Source: Candidatus Thorarchaeota archaeon (GTDB taxonomy: Archaea; Asgardarchaeota; Thorarchaeia; Thorarchaeales; Thorarchaeaceae). Taken from it: 38,327 nt of DNA. The position numbers were made by a program, and so were the translations under genes. Under the pieces are notes generated by a model. That model was given only the letters and a program-made list of their open reading frames with translations, made no database searches and was not told the DNA's origin. Where the stretch lies: positions 1 to 38,327 of the forward strand of contig RDOF01000030.1 of the NCBI GenBank assembly GCA_011365025.1, given 5' to 3'. Below, piece after piece: positions 33,059 to 38,327 of this stretch (position 1 is its first letter; every line of letters starts with the position of its first letter).

Positions 33059-34553
33059 GGAGAAACTAAGGATCCATCTAGTGGCAATCAATCCAGATAG
33101 ATACAGCCTGCCAATTGGCTATCTTCACTGTGCTCTTTCTCACAACTCACGAGTTGGGCACCGAATAGATGTGAGGTCTTTTGTTTATGATGTTGACCAG
33201 CTTTCATCACCGTACTTCGACTTTTCAACAATCATCTTTGAACTGACGAAGGACACTCCGGGCATAATTGGATGGTCCACTTATTTATGGAATCAAAGTA
33301 TTATTCTTGACTTGTCCCGAATTATAAGCAGGATATATCCTCGAATAAGGATGGTCTTTGGCGGGCCCCAATTTCGAGCAGTCACAGAAAGCTGGGATCT
33401 CTTTCCTCGCAATTCGATATTCGTGTTAGGAGAAGGAGAAAGGACTCTGATTGAAATAGCTGAGGCAGTTCTAAACGAATCGCCAATTGAAGGAATAGAG
33501 GGAACGGCGGTAAGAATATCTGACGGCTGGAAAATGCTGGTTCAAAAGGAACCAATCGATCTAGAGGAGTTGGAATCTCCTTTCCAGCACGGAATTGTTG
33601 AATTTGGCAACACCGATGGAATCGTAGCCTACTCCACATCTCGTGGCTGTATCTATAGATGCGGCTATTGCCAATGGGGGGATGGACTGGGATTAAGATA
33701 CTTCCCGTTAGATGTGGTTCAAAAGGATCTCGATGAATTGAGGAAGCATAAAATCGAGCGAATCTGGTTCGTCGACTCATTATTCGGTGCAGATGAAGGA
33801 AGGTATTCACAAGTGCTTGATTGGCTTCAGGATTGGCCAAATGATTGCAGTTTTTCTTTTGAAACTCGAGCCGAATTTGTTACACAGCAAATTGCAGAGA
33901 AAATGGCAAAGCTGAATGTCGAATGGATAGCACTCGGAGTTCAGAGCATCAATGAGAAGATACTGGCAGAAGTTAATCGCTATGAATTATTTGAGGATGT
34001 GAGGAAGGGGGTTGAACGGCTGGTGTCTGCAGGAATAAAGGAGGACTCAATCCATCTGGATATCATTTTCGGATTGCCTGGTGACTCAGTCGAAGGAATG
34101 CATATGACTGTGAATACACTAAACAGCAGTTTTCCCAATGCAACAATTTTCTTTGAGGTACTTCGTGTTCTACCAGGCACTGCCATTAAGAAACAGGCCG
34201 AAGATGAGAACTGGGTAGTCAATTCCGCTGAGAGATTCTACGAAGTTGTTGAAAGCCCTCACATTAGCTTCTCTAACATTGTATCCATCAAGAAGATGGG
34301 CTTGGGCCTTGATTTTCTGCAAATGCCGAGGGTTCGCTCATTGCTGAGAGGCAAAAAATGGCAGATGAATATGACTTACTCCGAGCTATGCCTTGCAGTT
34401 GGTAGCAATCTATGGGAACACGGTTTCGGAAGAACTCACGAATATGAAAGATTTTCGAAAATGGAGAAGCTGCTGGACTCCTATAGCTCCTTAGATAGCA
34501 TGATTTGCGAGCTAGAAATAGCACTTGGAATGGAATCTTCACCCAAGGAGTGA
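33048..34553 (+). CDS. B12-binding-type radical SAM enzyme
   Basis: About 501 residues. The N-terminal part (about 1-150) has a Rossmann-like, cobalamin-type fold with MVFGGPQF (GGP loop) and VLGEGERTLIEIA, though no DxHxxG motif, so B12 would be bound base-off without a protein His if at all. The radical SAM core has CIYRCGYC (Cys201, Cys205, Cys208), WFVDSLFG, and IALGVQSINEKIL (the SAM-domain GxQS motif), as in the BchE-like family. Family members catalyse methylation, cyclisation or C-C chemistry on unreactive carbons. Start ATG 33048 (MSPEEKLRIH); ATG 33033 is an alternative. It overlaps the aminotransferase gene, so the pair is coupled. Confidence 0.87.
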   Translation: MSPEEKLRIHLVAINPDRYSLPIGYLHCALSHNSRVGHRIDVRSFVYDVDQLSSPYFDFSTIIFELTKDTPGIIGWSTYLWNQSIILDLSRIISRIYPRIRMVFGGPQFRAVTESWDLFPRNSIFVLGEGERTLIEIAEAVLNESPIEGIEGTAVRISDGWKMLVQKEPIDLEELESPFQHGIVEFGNTDGIVAYSTSRGCIYRCGYCQWGDGLGLRYFPLDVVQKDLDELRKHKIERIWFVDSLFGADEGRYSQVLDWLQDWPNDCSFSFETRAEFVTQQIAEKMAKLNVEWIALGVQSINEKILAEVNRYELFEDVRKGVERLVSAGIKEDSIHLDIIFGLPGDSVEGMHMTVNTLNSSFPNATIFFEVLRVLPGTAIKKQAEDENWVVNSAERFYEVVESPHISFSNIVSIKKMGLGLDFLQMPRVRSLLRGKKWQMNMTYSELCLAVGSNLWEHGFGRTHEYERFSKMEKLLDSYSSLDSMICELEIALGMESSPKE

Positions 34554-34561
34554 GTGAATTA

Positions 34562-35689
34562 TTGAGTAGTCAAGGTAGATCCAAAACTCATTTCTCTGTG
34601 GTGATACCGACTCACGAAAGACCGAGTCTTGCGAAAGCATCCATCGATTCGGTATTGGATGAAGCAAAAAGATATGGCGACGAAGCAGTAGACATTGTTG
34701 TCGTTAATAGCTCTATCAAGTCACTAGACCTCGGTCAGAAGGTTAGGGAAATTCATTGCCCTGGGAAGAGTAGAGCTGCAAGCAAGCGAAACATTGGAAT
34801 CGCGGAGGCAAGGTCTGAATGGATCGTCTTTCTTGATGATGACTGCAAAATGGCCGCGGGGGCGCTTTCATCGATTGCAGATTTCATTACGAAGGCCACT
34901 ACTGATGTCGCGGCTTTCTACGGTGCTACTGAATTCGCTGGAGAGAGAAGTTTTGCCCTAAAGAGCCTGATTGACACTCATCTGAATGGGGATTTCTCAT
35001 GGGCGCTTTGGATGGAGGAAATGCTCTGGGGACCTACCTCTCTCGCTGTATTTCGAAGAAGTGCGCTGGAAGAAGTCCATGGATTCGACGAAGGTTTCGC
35101 CCCAATCGTAGGAGGTGAAGATGTTGACATTGGTATCCGACTCCATGATGCGAGATATCGACTACTAGGAATTCCAGCAACTCTTGTTTATCACGATAGT
35201 TACACCTGGAACTCCCTAAGGGGCAATATGAAACGATTCTTTCGCTATGGTATGGCAGATACGTCCCTCCAAATTAAGCGGCCCCGTTTCGTGTATCTGA
35301 AAACGAATACTGTAATGATTAACACTATTCTGAATGTGGCAGTGATGATTGCCATATTTGCCGCCACTGCAAATCTACTTAGGAGCGTCCTGGTACCCCC
35401 CATTTTCGTTGTCGTATCGTACATTATTGGCGCAGTTATTTACAGTTTGAAATATAGAAAACCACCACACCAAGCACTCACCATTAGGCTATATGAAAGA
35501 GCCTCTGAATGGGGCAAGTTATACGCTGCACTTGGTCATAAGAAGCCGAAACCCCTATTCCACAACGCCAAGTATATGATGCCGAATGAAAGAGAGGGAT
35601 TCTTGGGGAGAAACACGGTTATGGACTTAGATGAGGTTCCGGACCTTCTATCAGTAATTACCACTCTTGTAATCCTGTTATTCCTATAG
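34562..35689 (+). CDS. Family 2 glycosyltransferase with C-terminal membrane helices
   Basis: 375 residues. GT-A fold: VVIPTHERPSLAKASIDSVL, KRNIGIAEARSEWIVFLDDD with the metal-binding DDD (92-94), and GFDEGFAPIVGGEDVD (Glu186-Asp187). Two transmembrane helices are predicted near 255-300, with a hydrophobic segment at the very C-terminus, so it acts on a membrane-bound or lipid-linked acceptor, or is tethered. The start is TTG 34562, set by AAGGAGTGA (34545-34553); the frame is open further upstream but that overlaps the radical SAM gene. It would add a sugar to the product of the locus. Confidence 0.87.
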   Translation: MSSQGRSKTHFSVVIPTHERPSLAKASIDSVLDEAKRYGDEAVDIVVVNSSIKSLDLGQKVREIHCPGKSRAASKRNIGIAEARSEWIVFLDDDCKMAAGALSSIADFITKATTDVAAFYGATEFAGERSFALKSLIDTHLNGDFSWALWMEEMLWGPTSLAVFRRSALEEVHGFDEGFAPIVGGEDVDIGIRLHDARYRLLGIPATLVYHDSYTWNSLRGNMKRFFRYGMADTSLQIKRPRFVYLKTNTVMINTILNVAVMIAIFAATANLLRSVLVPPIFVVVSYIIGAVIYSLKYRKPPHQALTIRLYERASEWGKLYAALGHKKPKPLFHNAKYMMPNEREGFLGRNTVMDLDEVPDLLSVITTLVILLFL

Positions 35690-35701
35690 GAGGGAAATGT
35701 G

Positions 35702-37426
35702 ATGAAGATACTAGGATTGATGGGAAGAACTGGTACGCCATGCCATGATGGTTCAGCCGCGCTACTTGTCAACGGGAAACTTATGGTTGCTGTGGAGCAG
35801 GAACGCGTGAGCAGAAGGAAGCATTCGCCAGGAGAGTCTGCAAGCAAAGCAGCACGAATTTGCTTGGAGTATGGAGGTGTGCCATTTGAGGAGATTGACC
35901 ATATCACTTACGGCTGGGTAGATGCTGACATTCATGATGAATCATCCGAAGCTTTGGGAATTCACATAATTCGGAGTGAAGCCAACTTCAATGAAATTGT
36001 TGATGACACAGAGCTGGAGTATGAAACACCAAGGCCTATTCATTTTGTTAAGCATCATATTGCTCACATAGAGGGAGCATATTGGGCTAGCGGATTTCAA
36101 GATGCCGCCTGCCTGGTGGTGGATGGGCGTGGTGAGAACGAGTCAATTACTCTTGCGGAGGTTTCAGAAAGCGGCATACGAGTAATAAGAACCTATGATG
36201 TGAAGCATTCCCTCGGAATTCTTTATGACGCCGCGACTGAGTTTAGCGGGTTGGGTCTAGATGTCCCAGGCAAATTCATGGGCCTCTCTTCCTTTGGGAG
36301 GCCTTATGAATCCAAAATGATTTCTTTTAGCCCAAAATCTGGCAATGTTGATAATGTCATTGCACAACATTCTCCGAGCGATGAGCCAGGTTCTGAGGCT
36401 GAGGTCTATGCAGAATGGTTGCGACACTTCAAGGAGAATTGCTATCCCTATGAGATTGGTTCCAAGGAAATGACTTGGTACTATGTCGATTTCGCATCAA
36501 CTGTTCAGCAGACACTTACGCAGTGCCTGGTTTCTCTCTGCAAATACCTTAGGAGTAACGTTTCCTCTGCAAATCTCATTCTAACCGGAGGTGTCGCTCT
36601 GAATTGTCTGGCAAATCAAGAGGTGCATAAGTCGCATACATTTGACAGAATCTTTGTCCATCCAGGTTCAAATGATGCAGGTGCTAGTATAGGTTCTGCT
36701 TACGCCCTATGCCGTTATATGAATTGCATTCCATCACGAAATGCTGAATGGAAATTCAATCCATTCCTTGGTACAGATTTCACTGATCATGATATCAGCA
36801 GGGCACTGAAAGATAAGCAGCTTCTAGGGAATTTTCTTGATGATGCCATTCTTTGCCAAAAGGTAGCAAATGACCTTTCACAGAATTTGGTTGTAGCATG
36901 GTTTCAAGGGAGAATGGAATTTGGGCCGCGTGCGCTTGGCGGCAGAAGCATATTGGGAGACCCCCGCAAAAGGAGCAATCTGACGAGAATAAACAGGATA
37001 AAAGGAAGAGAGATCTGGAGGCCCTTGGCTCCTAGCGTTTTGGAAGGCAGCTTCTTTGATCTGTTCGAAGACACCGAATCTGTCCTACTAAGCAACTATA
37101 TGCTTACAACGGCAATAATCAGGAATGACTGGAAAAGGAAGATTCCTGCAGTAGTTCATATCGATGGCACCACAAGGCCACAAGTAGTGCAGAAAGATCA
37201 GATTCTCTATAGGTCCCTTATAGAAGAATTCTCTAATCTGACGGGTATTCCTCTTGTGATTAATACTTCATTCAATCTTCAGGGTGAGCCAATTGTGAAC
37301 TCCCCAGAAGATGCAATTGATGTTTTCATGCGCTGCGAGGACATTGATGTTTTGGTTTTGGGAAATCGTTACTGCAAACGGGGAATCAGAACTAGAGGCC
37401 AACTGGTTGACGATTCCGAGAACTAG
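35702..37426 (+). CDS. NodU/TobZ-family O-carbamoyltransferase
   Basis: About 574 residues, usual family length. N-terminal Kae1-like domain: CHDGSAALLVNGKL, HHIAHIEGAYWASGF (metal-binding His pair), VVDGRGENES, GLSSFGRP and ILTGGVALNCLAN. C-terminal YrdC-like-linked domain: GRMEFGPRALGGRSILGDPR and EIWRPLAPSVL. These enzymes make carbamoyl-adenylate from carbamoyl phosphate and ATP, then transfer the carbamoyl group to a hydroxyl of a sugar or antibiotic (NodU, TobZ, nebramycin). ATG 35702 is chosen because AGGAGGG (35688-35694) is seven bases upstream and overlaps the stop of the glycosyltransferase gene. Indicates a carbamoylated final product. Confidence 0.93.
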   Translation: MKILGLMGRTGTPCHDGSAALLVNGKLMVAVEQERVSRRKHSPGESASKAARICLEYGGVPFEEIDHITYGWVDADIHDESSEALGIHIIRSEANFNEIVDDTELEYETPRPIHFVKHHIAHIEGAYWASGFQDAACLVVDGRGENESITLAEVSESGIRVIRTYDVKHSLGILYDAATEFSGLGLDVPGKFMGLSSFGRPYESKMISFSPKSGNVDNVIAQHSPSDEPGSEAEVYAEWLRHFKENCYPYEIGSKEMTWYYVDFASTVQQTLTQCLVSLCKYLRSNVSSANLILTGGVALNCLANQEVHKSHTFDRIFVHPGSNDAGASIGSAYALCRYMNCIPSRNAEWKFNPFLGTDFTDHDISRALKDKQLLGNFLDDAILCQKVANDLSQNLVVAWFQGRMEFGPRALGGRSILGDPRKRSNLTRINRIKGREIWRPLAPSVLEGSFFDLFEDTESVLLSNYMLTTAIIRNDWKRKIPAVVHIDGTTRPQVVQKDQILYRSLIEEFSNLTGIPLVINTSFNLQGEPIVNSPEDAIDVFMRCEDIDVLVLGNRYCKRGIRTRGQLVDDSEN

Positions 37427-37527
37427 ATGGCAAAAGACTCATTATCACCTTTCAGTAGAAAGAAGCACAAGGTATCGTGGGCATTGGGCTCAAAAAATCC
37501 TAGCGAAGCCGGAGGATAGTATGCTTC

Positions 37528-38327
37528 ATGATGGCGTCTGATGGGCAGGAAATTATTATCCAGGCGGCTCCATTTTGCTATGGCCCTGCTTCAATTGGAA
37601 TTGCCATTGCCAATGAGATCCGGAAGCAGGATAGAACTGGAAGTACCAGACTCATAGCAATGGGAGAACAGACCAGCTATGACCTCTTTTCAACAAGCGG
37701 ACTGTTTGATCAATGTGAACAGATTGATTGCGATTGCCCAGACAGCTGGTCAACTCCCGTAATTCGAAAACTCAAAGGCGCATCAAAGATTGTAAGCGTT
37801 GTTGATCCAGATTTCTCAAAAGCGATCAACACCGTTGGCCGCAGAGCCATCTACGTTGACCCATTATATTGGATGTGGGACAAGAACCCTATAAGCGTAT
37901 TATCCTGTGAGAAGTATTTCGCACTCAACTTCCCTGGTGTAGCAGAGAGAATATCGAGAATCCATGAAGGCGAGCCCGAGGAGAGGCGCCCGACGATTGT
38001 GGATGCTGTTAGAGACAATGTCACACTAGAAGCTCTCAAAACAGAAACCACCGATGATTCACTTCTAATCACTTATGGAGGAATGCAGTCACCACTTGGA
38101 TCAAACATCAGGCTGGCATTAGTGATGACCCGCATCATTGCAGAAGTTGCTCTAGAGGGGGAGTTGTACGGTAACGTCTTCATTAGAGGCGGAGGACATC
38201 CAATCCGAATGATCACGAAACATCTCGCGATAAACAATGAGAGGATTGTCGTTGACCCGTTTCCAAGCCATCCGTCAGAATTCCTATCGTTGCTGGCTAA
38301 TTGTCAAAGCTTGGTCACAGTACCGGG
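37528..38327 (+). CDS. GT-B-like glycosyltransferase, possibly cytosylglucuronate-synthase-like (partial, 3-prime end missing)
   Basis: Open from ATG 37528 to the window edge, 266 residues without stop. It starts IIIQAAPFCYGPASIGIAIANEI, a GT-B-type Gly-rich first strand; then IYVDPLYWMWDKNP and YFALNFPGV, and after residue 180 SLLITYGGMQSPLGSN, a typical start of the second Rossmann domain, followed by FIRGGGHPI and SHPSEFLSLLANCQSLVTVPG (acceptor/donor region). The VDPL-W-W pattern reminds me of hydroxymethylcytosylglucuronate/cytosylglucuronate synthase proteins of the blasticidin/mildiomycin pathways; this is from memory and unverified. ATG 37521 would give only six codons. GGAGGA lies at 37511-37516. 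It belongs to the preceding run of genes. Confidence 0.7.
   Translation, partial: MMASDGQEIIIQAAPFCYGPASIGIAIANEIRKQDRTGSTRLIAMGEQTSYDLFSTSGLFDQCEQIDCDCPDSWSTPVIRKLKGASKIVSVVDPDFSKAINTVGRRAIYVDPLYWMWDKNPISVLSCEKYFALNFPGVAERISRIHEGEPEERRPTIVDAVRDNVTLEALKTETTDDSLLITYGGMQSPLGSNIRLALVMTRIIAEVALEGELYGNVFIRGGGHPIRMITKHLAINNERIVVDPFPSHPSEFLSLLANCQSLVTVP

Noticed and set aside
37521..37541. ATG at 37521 with SD GGAGGA as gene start
   Set aside because: It hits a stop after six codons. The frame from 37528 or 37531 stays open for more than 260 codons.
1..38327. tRNA, rRNA, CRISPR array, insertion sequence or prophage
   Set aside because: No regular direct-repeat/spacer pattern, no cloverleaf with a conserved T-arm, and no transposase or integrase motif was seen on either strand. 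This is a visual reading, not a covariance or profile search.

Overview
The window is archaeal and carries no rRNA, tRNA, CRISPR array or transposase. The best guess is an Asgard lineage, Thorarchaeia-like. Support for this is circumstantial: very large secreted proteins with a Thr-rich stalk and a single C-terminal membrane anchor, a NosD-type beta-helix protein, PAS histidine kinases with an HDxxN phosphoacceptor motif, two isoprenylcysteine-methyltransferase-like membrane enzymes, a polyprenol/phytol-kinase-like enzyme, AT-rich promoter-like elements, strong Shine-Dalgarno (SD) sites and many TTG starts. No eukaryotic signature protein is visible, so the lineage call is inference.

Region 1 (1-7.7 kb) is mostly housekeeping and membrane genes: an ICMT-like methyltransferase, an anchored beta-helix surface protein, a divergent Fpg/Nei-type protein that seems to start at ATT, an ornithine-cyclodeaminase/mu-crystallin family enzyme, a phytol/dolichol-kinase-like protein, a tandem SRPBCC protein and a polytopic membrane protein built of WP-punctuated repeats. 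Region 2 (7.8-24.5 kb) holds a large jelly-roll surface protein, an alpha/beta hydrolase, three orphan sensor kinases (two PAS-rich, one with a polytopic membrane N-terminus), a KAS III-like/MaoC gene pair and an acyl-CoA ligase (acyl or polyketide-type metabolism), a second ICMT-like protein, a cytosolic HtrA protease, an EamA transporter and a small P-loop kinase. Region 3 (24.5-30.5 kb) has a 971-residue surface protein with a poly-Thr stalk, divergent from an ABC-2 type transporter (one ATPase, two permeases).

Region 4 (30.7 kb to the end) is the most unusual part. It is a run of same-strand genes, mostly tightly spaced or overlapping: a radical SAM protein with extra Cys residues, a class III aminotransferase, a B12-binding-type radical SAM protein, a family 2 glycosyltransferase with membrane segments, a NodU/TobZ-type O-carbamoyltransferase, and an ORF that leaves the window and resembles GT-B-type glycosyltransferases, possibly the cytosylglucuronate-synthase group. 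Together these look like a biosynthetic locus for a modified (amino-, carbamoyl-, glycosyl-) small molecule or surface glycan. The ABC exporter just upstream could move the product, but that link is inferred from position only.

Two reverse-strand genes end in clear hairpin plus T-rich terminators. Several gene starts are decided by SD position rather than by ATG.
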